A DNA stretch of 34,278 nucleotides. It comes from Planctomycetota bacterium. GTDB taxonomy: Bacteria > Planctomycetota > Phycisphaerae > Phycisphaerales > SM1A02. Positions within the stretch are counted from its first letter, which is position 1, and each line of letters starts with the position of its first letter. A program made the translations under genes and the position numbers. The stretch lies in contig JAAELP010000091.1 in NCBI GenBank assembly GCA_024226535.1, forward strand, positions 1 to 34,278, read 5' to 3'. Of the stretch, positions 7,866 through 16,107 are shown in pieces. Below the pieces are notes generated by a model. The model searched no databases, was not told where the DNA came from, and saw nothing but the letters and a program-made list of their open reading frames with translations.

Positions 7866-8690
7866 ATGGCGTGGACCTGGAAGCTCCTGCGGGCCGGCAA
7901 CTTTCGCCTCGACGGCGGGAGCATGTTCGGCGTGGTTCCGAAGTCGATCTGGTCGTCGATCACGCCGCCGGACGACGGCAACCGCATCCCGCTGCAGACG
8001 AACTGCCTGCTGCTCACCGCCGGTGAGCTCACGGTGCTGGTGGAGACGGGCTACGGCGGCAAGTGGTCGGACAAGGAGCGAGGGTTCTACGACCTGGAGC
8101 GACGCACGGTCCTCGACGCGCTCGCCGAGGAGAACGTCGATCCCGCCGACATCGACCTCGTCGTCGTCACCCACCTGCACTTCGACCACGCCGGCGGGCT
8201 GACGCATCTCGACGCTTCCGGCGCGGCCGTCTCGAGCTTCCCGAACGCCGAGATCGTCGTGCAGCGCACGGAGTGGGCTGACGCCCTCGCGAACAAGTCC
8301 ACGATGACGAAGACCTACCTGCGTTCGCACCTCGACCCGGTCGCCGACCAGGTGCGCACCATCGACGGCGAAGCCCACCTCGCGCCGGGCCTCACCGTCT
8401 GGCCGATGCCCGGCCACACGTGGGGCCAGCAGGCGGTGGCGTTCCGCGACGCCGACGGCGTCGTGTGCTTCCCCGGCGACGTCATGCCCACCCGCGGCCA
8501 CGCCGGCCCCGCGTTCAACATGGGCTACGACATGCTGCCGTACCGGAACATGCAGTCCAAGACGAACCTGCTGAAGCGAGCGGCCGAGGAATCGTGGCGG
8601 ATCGTCATCGACCACGAGCCGGGGGATCCGGTGGTGCGCGTCGAGGAAGACCCGGACCGGCCGGGGCGCTACACGCTCGTCAGTGCTTGA
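7866..8690 (+). CDS. Metallo-beta-lactamase-fold hydrolase
   Basis: This 274-residue protein has the MBL metal-binding set: THLHFDHAGG (His103, His105, Asp107, His108), PGHTWG (His184), CFPGDVMP (Asp205) and IDHEP (His250). This is the complete arrangement for a two-metal hydrolase. The overall layout, with a long N-terminal strand region and TGYGGKWSDKE before the metal motif, is like lactonase/glyoxalase-type members, so an ester or lactone substrate is possible, but nothing here fixes it. No signal peptide is seen, so it is probably cytoplasmic. It starts eight bases after the nucleotide-sugar dehydrogenase stop and is probably co-transcribed with it. The function in that context is unknown. 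Confidence 0.85.
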   Translation: MAWTWKLLRAGNFRLDGGSMFGVVPKSIWSSITPPDDGNRIPLQTNCLLLTAGELTVLVETGYGGKWSDKERGFYDLERRTVLDALAEENVDPADIDLVVVTHLHFDHAGGLTHLDASGAAVSSFPNAEIVVQRTEWADALANKSTMTKTYLRSHLDPVADQVRTIDGEAHLAPGLTVWPMPGHTWGQQAVAFRDADGVVCFPGDVMPTRGHAGPAFNMGYDMLPYRNMQSKTNLLKRAAEESWRIVIDHEPGDPVVRVEEDPDRPGRYTLVSA

Positions 8691-8724
8691 GTGCAAAGAA
8701 ACGATCGATTCCTAGTGTTGCGAC

Positions 8725-8746
8725 CTGGGAAAGGTCCGTTTCCCAG
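8725..8746. terminator. Hairpin between convergent genes, possible bidirectional terminator
   Basis: CTGGGAAA pairs perfectly with TTTCCCAG around the six-base loop GGTCCG, in the 145-base gap between the MBL hydrolase (+) and the YcxB-like gene (-). The A and T bases in the stem allow a short U-containing stretch in either direction, but there is no long U tract. A 42-codon minus-strand frame (ATG near 8814) also crosses the gap; I saw no homology and left it out. Confidence 0.4.
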
Positions 8747-8835
8747 CCATGCCCCGCGAGACCGGTCACTTCGTGGCCACGAGCACCTCCGGCGAGGACG
8801 TCGAGCATACGCGTACCACGAGTACATCCGCGTCC

Positions 8836-9417
8836 TCACGGGCGAGGATGATTGACCCGGGGTTCCGACGGTTCCCCTGCGCGCACGCCCTGCGATCGCG
8901 CGCGTAGCTCCTCGATGAACGCCTCCAGATCGCCCGACGTGAGCCGCTGCTTCGGCACGTAGTACGCGTGGAGCGGTCCGTAGTAGATGAAGTGATGTGT
9001 GTCGGTGCTCTCGATCGCGCGCACCCAGCGCAGGTGTACGCGCTGCGACCAGGACTCGCCTTCCAGCGCGAGCCAGTCGCCGTCGATCGTCAGGGTCTGC
9101 CGGCCGAGCCCGTAACCCGCTTCGCTCTCACCGTACATCGATTCGGCGAGCGCAACCGCCTGGCGTCGGCTGTTCCGACGCAGGCTGAGCGCCAACAGGA
9201 GTGCGAGCACGGCGCCGGCAGGGGCCAGCACCCACGCCTCGATGATCAGCGCGCCCACGATGACGGCGACGAGGATCAGGTAGACGACGACCCAGTGGAC
9301 GATCCGCATCCGGCGCACCGCGCCGGAGTGGGCGAGGTGCCACGTATTGAACGCCACCCAGTCTTCGGGGAGCGTGTGGAAGCCGATCGACAACGGCGCC
9401 CCACCCCCGTCGGTCAT
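8836..9417 (-). CDS. YcxB-like C-terminal domain membrane protein
   Basis: The 193-residue protein has a short cytoplasmic N-terminus, two adjacent transmembrane helices (about 39-60 and 62-80, VVVYLILVAVIVGALIIEAW and LAPAGAVLALLLALSL), and a soluble C-terminal domain. The last part, with W-VRAIESTDTHHFIYYG and AYYVPKQRL before a terminal helix, has the pattern of the YcxB-like C-terminal domain found in many small bacterial membrane proteins of unknown function. Its ATG overlaps the stop of the upstream aminotransferase by four bases (ATGA), and no separate ribosome binding site is visible, so translation is probably coupled. The frame continues upstream in the aminotransferase region but that part is an alternative frame of a clear gene. 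Confidence 0.72.
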   Translation of the reverse strand: MTDGGGAPLSIGFHTLPEDWVAFNTWHLAHSGAVRRMRIVHWVVVYLILVAVIVGALIIEAWVLAPAGAVLALLLALSLRRNSRRQAVALAESMYGESEAGYGLGRQTLTIDGDWLALEGESWSQRVHLRWVRAIESTDTHHFIYYGPLHAYYVPKQRLTSGDLEAFIEELRARSQGVRAGEPSEPRVNHPRP

Positions 9418-10610
9418 CCCGCGCTCACCGCGGCCTTCTTCCCGACGAACGCCACGACGGTATCCACCACGTGGCGCTTCTGCTGCTCGGTCAGCTCCGG
9501 GTAGATCGGCAGAGCGAGCGTCTCCGCGGCGGCCCGCTCGGTGTGCGGCAGGTCGCCGGTGCGTCCGCCGAGGTCGGCGAAGCACTCCTGGAGGTGCAGC
9601 GGGACGGGGTAGTAGACCTCGGTGCCCACGCCCTTCGCCTTCAGCTCCTCGCGCAGCGCGTCGCGGATGGCGGACGGCACGCGGATGACGTACTGGTTGT
9701 AGATGTGCCGCGCCGCGCCGCCCGCCGGCTCCGGCGTTCGCAGCGGGAAGCCGCCCTCGTCGAGGCCGACGGCGCTCGTGGTCGCGCCGTGCTCGGCGAA
9801 GGCGCGGTCGTACCACGCCGCGTTCGCCTGCCGACCCGCCGTCCACCCGTCGAGGTACTTCAGCTTCACGCGGAGGACCGCGGCGTGCAGCGCGTCGAGC
9901 CGCGAGTTCACACCCACGATCTGGTGGTAGTACTTCGGCCGGCCACCGTGCAGACGCAGGATGCCGAGGAGATCGCCGTGCGCTTCGTCGTTCGTCGTGC
10001 AGATGCCGCCGTCGCCGAACGCGCCGAGGTTCTTCGACGGGAAGAAGCTGAAGCACCCGACGTCGCCCCACGATCCGGCCCGGGCCCCGGTGGTGTCCTC
10101 GGAGCCGAGCGCCTGCGCCGCGTCCTCGATGATCGGCACGCCGAGTTCGCTCCCCAGCGCGAGGTACGCGTCCTTCTCCAACGCCTGCCCGAAGAGATGC
10201 ACGGGCATGATCGCCTTGAGGTTCTTCGCGCGGCCGGCGAGGTCGTGCACGGACGCGACGTCCATGTTGTACGTCACGGGGTCGATGTCGGCGAACAGCG
10301 GCGTGGCCCCGAGCCGGTGGATCATGCCGCCGGTGGCGAAAAACGTGTACGAGGGGCAGATGACCTCGTCACCGGCGCCGACCCCGATGGCCATGAGCGC
10401 CAGCATGAGCGCGTCTGAACCGGAGGCGCACCCGACGGCGAAGCGCGTCGAGCAGTACTGCGCGATCTCCTCCTCCAGCGCCTTCACCTGTGGCCCCATG
10501 ATGAACCACTGGCTCTCGATCACCTCGTTGACGACCTCGGTGATCTCGGCGCGGATCGTGTCGTACTGGGCCTTGAGGTCGAGCAGAGGGACGGTGACAG
10601 CGTCGGACAT
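9414..10610 (-). CDS. DegT/DnrJ/EryC1/StrS-family PLP sugar aminotransferase
   Basis: The 398-residue protein is a PLP-dependent aminotransferase of the family that aminates keto groups on nucleotide sugars. Visible features are CASGSDALMLAL near 61-72 (phosphate binding), IIEDAAQALGS with the PLP-pyridine Asp163, and SFFPSKNLGAFGDGG with the Schiff-base Lys193. GAGGAG about six bases before the ATG supports the start. Length is typical. With the WbpA-like dehydrogenase 1.5 kb away it could act like WbpE, which aminates C3 of a UDP-hexuronic acid, but WbpB- and WbpD-like partners are not in the window, so this role is inferred. The YcxB-like gene overlaps its stop. Confidence 0.9.
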   Translation of the reverse strand: MSDAVTVPLLDLKAQYDTIRAEITEVVNEVIESQWFIMGPQVKALEEEIAQYCSTRFAVGCASGSDALMLALMAIGVGAGDEVICPSYTFFATGGMIHRLGATPLFADIDPVTYNMDVASVHDLAGRAKNLKAIMPVHLFGQALEKDAYLALGSELGVPIIEDAAQALGSEDTTGARAGSWGDVGCFSFFPSKNLGAFGDGGICTTNDEAHGDLLGILRLHGGRPKYYHQIVGVNSRLDALHAAVLRVKLKYLDGWTAGRQANAAWYDRAFAEHGATTSAVGLDEGGFPLRTPEPAGGAARHIYNQYVIRVPSAIRDALREELKAKGVGTEVYYPVPLHLQECFADLGGRTGDLPHTERAAAETLALPIYPELTEQQKRHVVDTVVAFVGKKAAVSAG

Positions 10611-10730
10611 GGGGTTCTCCTCGCGTGCAACGAGCGGAATCGGCCCAAGGTACCGACCCCCCGAATCTCGGTCAAACCCTCCGCCAAGTGCCGTTTAGGA
10701 CGTGGTTTCCGCCTCCATCCCGCGGCACGA

Positions 10731-10736
10731 TACACT
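10731..10736 (+). promoter_or_regulatory. Candidate -10 element of the 10751 gene
   Basis: TACACT lies 14 bases before the ATG at 10751 in the 140-base gap between divergent genes. A transcript starting 6-8 bases downstream would have a leader of only about seven bases and no Shine-Dalgarno sequence. No good -35 is visible. Confidence 0.3.
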
Positions 10737-10750
10737 CGATCCCACGCATC

Positions 10751-12505
10751 ATGACGTTCAGGATCCGCACGCCGAAACGAACCCGCCGCAGTCGCGCCAC
10801 CGTCATCGCGGTGCTTGCCGCCGCGCTCACGGCGCCGCTGCACGGCGCCCCGGTGCGCGGCATTCGCGCGCTCACGCCCGCTCCGATCGCGCCGCGCGGC
10901 GGCGTGCTCATGCTGCCGCTCACCGCGGAACGACCCGGGCGCGGCTGGCCGGCCACGGTGCCGATCGAGCTTCACGACGGAACCCTCATCGACGGCACCG
11001 TGATCTGGATCCACCCGCGCGCCGCCGAGCCGGGACGCGCGCGGCTCTGGACCGACGACCCGGCGGCCCTCGCCGTCCGCGCCGTCGCACCCGACGACGA
11101 CACCTCCCGTCCGACCGGCGGCGCGCCGTACCTCGTCGCGCGTCTGCCCGCCGACGGCGACGGTGCGCTGCGTCTCGGTCGCCAGACCCTGAACCCGACG
11201 TGGCGCGATCCTGACGTCTCGTGCACCGGCCTCCCGTTGCCCGGCGACGATCGACCGGAGATGTTCCTCACCGCCATGCCGGATCGGCCCGACCCCGACT
11301 CGTCGTTCGAGTACTGGCGCTGGGTCCTCCTGGCGGACCGCATCGATCTCCGGCCGCCGGCCGCCGGTCGCTACGGCGCGGTCGGCTCGCTCGTGGCCGA
11401 GCACTACGCCGACCTGTGGCGCATCGCCCTCGCCCAACTCGGTCGGCGTCACCCCGGCGTCGCCGCGTCCGCGCGCGACGCCCTGACGCGGATCTGCGAC
11501 GACGGTCGTCAACCGTTCGCGGCGTGGGTCGCGGGCACGTCGGAACCGGCGCGTCTGCTGGGGATGCTGCTCGATTTCAACGCCGACGAGAACATGCTCG
11601 CCCGCGAGGTGCTCGCGTGGGTGGAATCGTGGCCGACGCTGCTCGTCTGGACGGAGGTCGAGTCCGGCGACTCGGTGCGGCTGGCCATCGTCAACCGCGG
11701 GTCCCGGCCGACCGTCGCCCGGTTCCACTGGGAGGACGCCCCGCACGATCCGCCGGTGGCCGCGGAGCTTCGACCCGGATGGCTCACCCGCGTAACGATC
11801 ACGCGGCCGGAGGCGCCGCCGCCGTCACCGGTCGGTCTCGCCACGCGCGGCCTGCCCGAGGAGCACGTGCTCCAGCTCAACTCCGAGAGCCTGCGGCTGC
11901 GCATCGGCGTCGGCGCCGCCACGATCGACCTGCGCCCGCCCGGTGGCATCTTCCCCGTTCTGCGCCCCGCCCTCACGCTCGCCGACGTGCAGGCCGGCCG
12001 GCAGTTTCCGGTGAATCCGGCGACGGCCACGCTCGCGCACCTGCGTCGTCGCGGAGCGCACTGGGAGATGTTCTTCGAGTGCCGCCGCCCGGTGGACGTT
12101 CCCGACGGCACCGGCAAACTCGTGCCGCTCGAGCCGGACCTCGACGCCGTGCGCACGCTGGAAGCGGTCACGCTGATCCTCGGCGACCAGGATGAGCCGG
12201 ACCTGGTCCTCACCGTGCCCGAGCACGGCACCTACCAGCTCCGCGCCGGCAACGACGACGGGACGCTCGCCGTGCACCGACAGTCGTTCGACGACCGATG
12301 GCACTGCCGCATCGTGATTCCCGATTCCGCGCTGCCTCCCCCTCGCTCCGGCTACGAAGACGAGCCGCCGCGTCACCTGCGCGTCAGCGCCTTGCGCTCG
12401 CACGGCGGCCGCGCCGGCCTGGAGACGACCCCCGTCGCCACCGTCCCCTGGCGACGCACACCCGCTCCGGCGGTGCTTCGGCTGGACACGTGGGATGGGT
12501 GGTAG
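10751..12505 (+). CDS. Secreted protein of unknown function
   Basis: I do not recognise this 584-residue protein. It begins with an arginine-rich n-region followed by a hydrophobic segment ATVIAVLAAALTAPLHGAPV (about 17-36), a good signal peptide. The mature part is rich in Arg, Pro and Ala, with many short beta-like stretches, has very few cysteines, and shows no transmembrane segment after the signal. Residues about 185-265 are helical (YWRWVLLADRI, HYADLWRIALAQLGRRH, ARLLGMLLDFNADENM). A later part (about 330-580) looks like beta domains (SVRLAIVNRGSRPTVARFHW, DLVLTVPEHGTYQLRAG). The frame is open back to 10625, but ATG 10751 places the signal peptide at the N-terminus and follows a -10-like TACACT. 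It is transcribed away from the aminotransferase gene. It is probably exported; the role is unknown. Confidence 0.72.
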   Translation: MTFRIRTPKRTRRSRATVIAVLAAALTAPLHGAPVRGIRALTPAPIAPRGGVLMLPLTAERPGRGWPATVPIELHDGTLIDGTVIWIHPRAAEPGRARLWTDDPAALAVRAVAPDDDTSRPTGGAPYLVARLPADGDGALRLGRQTLNPTWRDPDVSCTGLPLPGDDRPEMFLTAMPDRPDPDSSFEYWRWVLLADRIDLRPPAAGRYGAVGSLVAEHYADLWRIALAQLGRRHPGVAASARDALTRICDDGRQPFAAWVAGTSEPARLLGMLLDFNADENMLAREVLAWVESWPTLLVWTEVESGDSVRLAIVNRGSRPTVARFHWEDAPHDPPVAAELRPGWLTRVTITRPEAPPPSPVGLATRGLPEEHVLQLNSESLRLRIGVGAATIDLRPPGGIFPVLRPALTLADVQAGRQFPVNPATATLAHLRRRGAHWEMFFECRRPVDVPDGTGKLVPLEPDLDAVRTLEAVTLILGDQDEPDLVLTVPEHGTYQLRAGNDDGTLAVHRQSFDDRWHCRIVIPDSALPPPRSGYEDEPPRHLRVSALRSHGGRAGLETTPVATVPWRRTPAPAVLRLDTWDGW

Positions 12506-12671
12506 GGGGATCCTTCATCACTCCAATCCACGCCATCGTCCCATCAAGCGTGTTCTTCATCCCCCGGCAACCGACGACCAATCCTCCGATGGAGACGTGC
12601 CGGCTCACAAGTCACCCCAGTTGACGGGCCGCCGCCGCGCACAGCACGCCGTTCAAGAGGTGATTGGAGAC

Positions 12672-13622
12672 TCAGGGCTCAGGAGCTTGGGGTCCCGACT
12701 TACCCCACATAATCACCGGTCCGCCGTTCTTGAGGAGGCGGAACCAAGCAACTCCGAGCGGGATCCACATCGCAATGGCCGTGGCACCAGCCAGGAAGGC
12801 ACTCTGAATGCCTTCGCTCCAGTTGATCGCAATCTTCACTGCGCTAAGGCCGGTGAGCAAGATAATGGGAAACGTGGCTATACCAAGGAGCTGGCGGACG
12901 GCGCTTTGCAGCAGCGTGCCTCTGTGTTTGATTGTCAGCGTGCCGATCCGACTGACGTAGATGTTCACCAGCACGCCGATGAACGCCCATATGCCAAGCA
13001 CGAACAGAAACGTCACACCCTCGATGACCTGAACGAGCATGAGCCCTTCGGAGTTCGTGGATGCGAAGAGCAGATCATCTCGTCTGTCTTGCGGCAAGGC
13101 GCTCCACAACTGCCCCGAGAACATTGGCCCGAGCTGGTCGCGCGGAATCGTATCGGGGAGGCATGCAACAGTGGTGATCGTTCCCCCGTCACCCTTGGCC
13201 CAGAAGAACGTGCCGCCATCTCGAGCCACGGCCTGGATGTAGAGCGCCCACATCGCGATGAGGCTGAGCAGGAAGCCGACGGTGGCACCCCTCGAAAAGG
13301 GTACGGAGTCATCGAGTCGCTCTGCGGCACGAAGGTCGTAAACAGGGAATACCAACGCGAATCCGACGATGACGCCAGCAAGAAGACACCAGAGCGACGG
13401 ATCGTTGATTCGGTTCGAGAACGCATGGTCGAGCGCGTCGGCCGCTGTGATTCCCGCGTTACTCAGCCGCGTCTGCCAGTACTTCAGAGCGAAGAGTACA
13501 CCGGCAGCGACAAGACCTACCGCAGCCCATGTGTAGACAGACAGTGCCTCCTGTTGCACTCGCAAGAAGACCTGAGCCCAGAACGGGCGCTGTGCCCCCG
13601 GCTTCTTCGTCGATTTCGTCAT
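12672..13622 (-). CDS. Multi-pass membrane protein of unknown function
   Basis: The 316-residue protein has about six predicted transmembrane helices, including AAVGLVAAGVLFALKYW, LWCLLAGVIVGFALVFPVY, ATVGFLLSLIAMWALYIQAV, VTFLFVLGIWAFIGVLVNIY, LLGIATFPIILLTGLSAV and AFLAGATAIAMWIPLGVAWF. Between the third and fourth helices is a soluble loop of about 60 residues (GGTFFWAKGDGGTITTVACL onward) that could sense or bind something. No family was recognised. ATG 13622 (MTKSTKKPGAQ) is preferred over an upstream in-frame ATG at 13655 because GAGG lies seven bases before it. It sits in the A/T-richer segment beside another orphan membrane protein; the two may form a pair, but this is only suggested by position. 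Confidence 0.7.
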   Translation of the reverse strand: MTKSTKKPGAQRPFWAQVFLRVQQEALSVYTWAAVGLVAAGVLFALKYWQTRLSNAGITAADALDHAFSNRINDPSLWCLLAGVIVGFALVFPVYDLRAAERLDDSVPFSRGATVGFLLSLIAMWALYIQAVARDGGTFFWAKGDGGTITTVACLPDTIPRDQLGPMFSGQLWSALPQDRRDDLLFASTNSEGLMLVQVIEGVTFLFVLGIWAFIGVLVNIYVSRIGTLTIKHRGTLLQSAVRQLLGIATFPIILLTGLSAVKIAINWSEGIQSAFLAGATAIAMWIPLGVAWFRLLKNGGPVIMWGKSGPQAPEP

Positions 13623-13744
13623 AGCACGACCTCGCGTCGTGACCGTGAACCTCACACGTGGTTACCTGCGCATTCTACCGCTCTTGTTCGATCGCGTCGT
13701 GCCGACGACACCACGCTCGAGGGTTGGTTACTCAGACTGAGTAA

Positions 13745-14374
13745 TCAGGTAACGCGGCCGAGAGCGTCCTGTTGGAGGCTTATGGTGACTGGCGATCGTG
13801 TGCCGAAGACTCGAATCTCACCGGACATGGGCTCACTATGGTCTGAGTTGGTGAGGGCGCACACAACCAAGGTTCGGCACCATTCACCCAGATCGCGAAC
13901 GTCGAGTTCGAAGTAGTCAGCGGTGAACGGTTCAGGGCAATTCCAGTAGACGCGGAATGACCTGGGCCTCTCCTTCGGCGCAAGAGGCTGGTATCCCATG
14001 TAGAAGAGGTCAGCGCGGTCACTGGCGACGAGATAGGCTGCGAACATGGCGGTTGCAGAGTTCGCGACCGTTTCGAGGTCTAGCTGGAACTCGATGCGGG
14101 CTGCACCAAAGCCCGAAATGGTTGCAAGGGCCGTCGGTGTCGAGACCGTGGCGAAGACCTGGATGTCCTTGCTGTCGCGGAAGCTCCGGGCATCCTGCAC
14201 GGCGTACTTCAAGTCTCGGAGTGCCACCACCAACATGATGATGCCAACCGTCGCCAGGAACGGTGGCACGAACGGCGCGACAGGTTGAGAGGCACCTGGG
14301 AACCCGAGAATCCCGTACACGATGAAGAGTACGCAGAACAGGGCGAACAGGACCGAGCGTGCGATAGGCCACAT
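13745..14374 (-). CDS. Two-helix membrane-anchored protein of unknown function
   Basis: This 209-residue protein starts with two hydrophobic helices (about 5-25, ARSVLFALFCVLFIVYGILG, and about 36-53, PFLATVGIIMLVVALRD). They are followed by a soluble domain of about 150 residues. The soluble part has alternating beta-type sequence (DIQVFATVSTPTALATISGF, ARIEFQLDLE, GEIRVFGTRSPVTISL) and resembles no domain I know. It is downstream in transcription of the BrnTA pair and upstream of the six-helix protein, all on the minus strand, with a 122-base gap to the latter. No clear ribosome binding site. Codon use is less GC-biased than in the flanking chromosomal genes. Confidence 0.62.
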   Translation of the reverse strand: MWPIARSVLFALFCVLFIVYGILGFPGASQPVAPFVPPFLATVGIIMLVVALRDLKYAVQDARSFRDSKDIQVFATVSTPTALATISGFGAARIEFQLDLETVANSATAMFAAYLVASDRADLFYMGYQPLAPKERPRSFRVYWNCPEPFTADYFELDVRDLGEWCRTLVVCALTNSDHSEPMSGEIRVFGTRSPVTISLQQDALGRVT

Positions 14375-14402
14375 GACCGGATGACATCGATGCCGAACGA
14401 GG

Positions 14403-14970
<568 letters not shown>

Positions 14971-15030
14971 TCAATGATCGAGCATTGTCGCCCAACGAAG
15001 TGATGGGGGACGACGTCACCACAAGGCGCT

Positions 15031-15075
15031 TAGAGCAGTTTCGCTTCATCTGTAGCCCGAAGTGGAACTGCTCTA
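15031..15075 (+). repeat. 45-base imperfect palindrome / hairpin at the end of the 15073 gene
   Basis: TAGAGCAGTT (15031-15040) pairs with AACTGCTCTA (15066-15075). Inside it seven more bases pair on each side, two of them as G-U in plus-strand RNA, giving a 17-pair stem with an 11-base loop (15048-15058). In minus-strand RNA those two pairs become C-A mismatches. The stem includes the stop codon of the minus-strand beta-barrel gene. There is no U tract. It may be a terminator, or a copy of a dispersed palindromic repeat. Confidence 0.6.
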
Positions 15076-16038
15076 GAACCGCAACGTCCCCACGAACCCG
15101 ACGACCGCCGCCGGGTCGTAGTCGCTCTCGGCGAAGATGACGCCGCCGGCCGATTCGACCTCGAACTCGGCGCCGAGCGTGACGCCCACGATCAGGCTCA
15201 TCGAGATGTCGTTGGTCGGGTCGTACCCGATCCGTCCGTACAGGATGGTGCCCTCCTCCTGTCCGACGCCGTGCGCGGCGGTGCCTTCGTTGTCGAGACG
15301 GAAGCGCCGGAACCTGTACCGCCCGCCGAAGCCGAACTCCCAGCCCTCGCCGGCGTCGTAGATCGCCTCGACCCCGCCTCCGGTCCCGGCCGTGCCACCG
15401 GCGCGGGTCGTGAGCCGCCAGTTCGACGAAAGCTCGGCCTCGACGACGACCGCGGGGAACCACCGCGCGCTGTCCTGGAGCTGGCTGATCACCCCGATGC
15501 CGAGCCCGACGGTCAGCCCTTCGTCGACACGCAGCGTCGCGCCGACGACACCGCCGGCGGTCCACGAATCGTCCCAGTCGCCGTCCTCCTCGCGCGAGGC
15601 CTCGATGATCGGGCCGCCGAACAGGGACCACTCCTCGTCGAGCGCGTAGACGAACTGCGCGGAGATGTTGAGCGTGTGCACGTCGTCCCACGGCTGGAGC
15701 GCGGCGAAGCCGGGACCCTTGAAGTCGTACATATTCAGCTCGTAGCCGAAGTTCGTGCGCAGGGTCAGGTCGGTGCCGAGCCGCGTCATGAGGCTGATGC
15801 CACCGCCGATGCGCCCCACGCTCATCTCGCCGCCGTTGTCGAGCGTCGAGTCGAACTGGTAGTCACCCCCGCCGAGCAGCGTGATCGTCAGATCACTGCT
15901 CGGTGCCGGTGCCGGCGCCGGAGGCGGCGCGCTTCGGGGCGGCGGATTCCCCGGAGGCTCGGTTTCCTGGGCGATCACCTCGCCCGATCCGAGCACGAGC
16001 AGGGACGCAAGAGCGACGATCCAATGTCGTGAGCGCAT
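15073..16038 (-). CDS. Secreted outer-membrane beta-barrel candidate
   Basis: The 321-residue protein has a signal peptide (IVALASLLVLGSGEVIAQ, about 7-24, cleavage after AQ). Next is a Pro/Ala-rich linker of about 25 residues (PPGNPPPRSAPPPAPAPAPS). Then come about twelve amphipathic beta strands with alternating hydrophobic residues and frequent aromatic ends, closing in VGFVGTLRF, with the terminal Phe typical of outer-membrane proteins. The layout resembles uncharacterised DUF6268-like barrels of planctomycetes; this is a resemblance by pattern, not a search. GGAGG seven bases before the ATG supports the start. It lies 69 bases after the VWA gene on the same strand and may belong to that envelope operon. 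Substrate or partner unknown. Confidence 0.7.
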   Translation of the reverse strand: MRSRHWIVALASLLVLGSGEVIAQETEPPGNPPPRSAPPPAPAPAPSSDLTITLLGGGDYQFDSTLDNGGEMSVGRIGGGISLMTRLGTDLTLRTNFGYELNMYDFKGPGFAALQPWDDVHTLNISAQFVYALDEEWSLFGGPIIEASREEDGDWDDSWTAGGVVGATLRVDEGLTVGLGIGVISQLQDSARWFPAVVVEAELSSNWRLTTRAGGTAGTGGGVEAIYDAGEGWEFGFGGRYRFRRFRLDNEGTAAHGVGQEEGTILYGRIGYDPTNDISMSLIVGVTLGAEFEVESAGGVIFAESDYDPAAVVGFVGTLRF

Positions 16039-16107
16039 GGCTGAACCTCCGTGTGGCCGGGCACAACATATCAGGACAACCGGTTTGGCGTGAACCTGGA
16101 ACCCGCT

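Noticed and set aside
8687..8814. A 42-codon minus-strand frame (MLDVLAGGARGHEV...) in the gap between convergent genes
   Set aside because: No ribosome binding site, no recognisable similarity, and it spans the hairpin; might be a gene remnant but cannot be supported.
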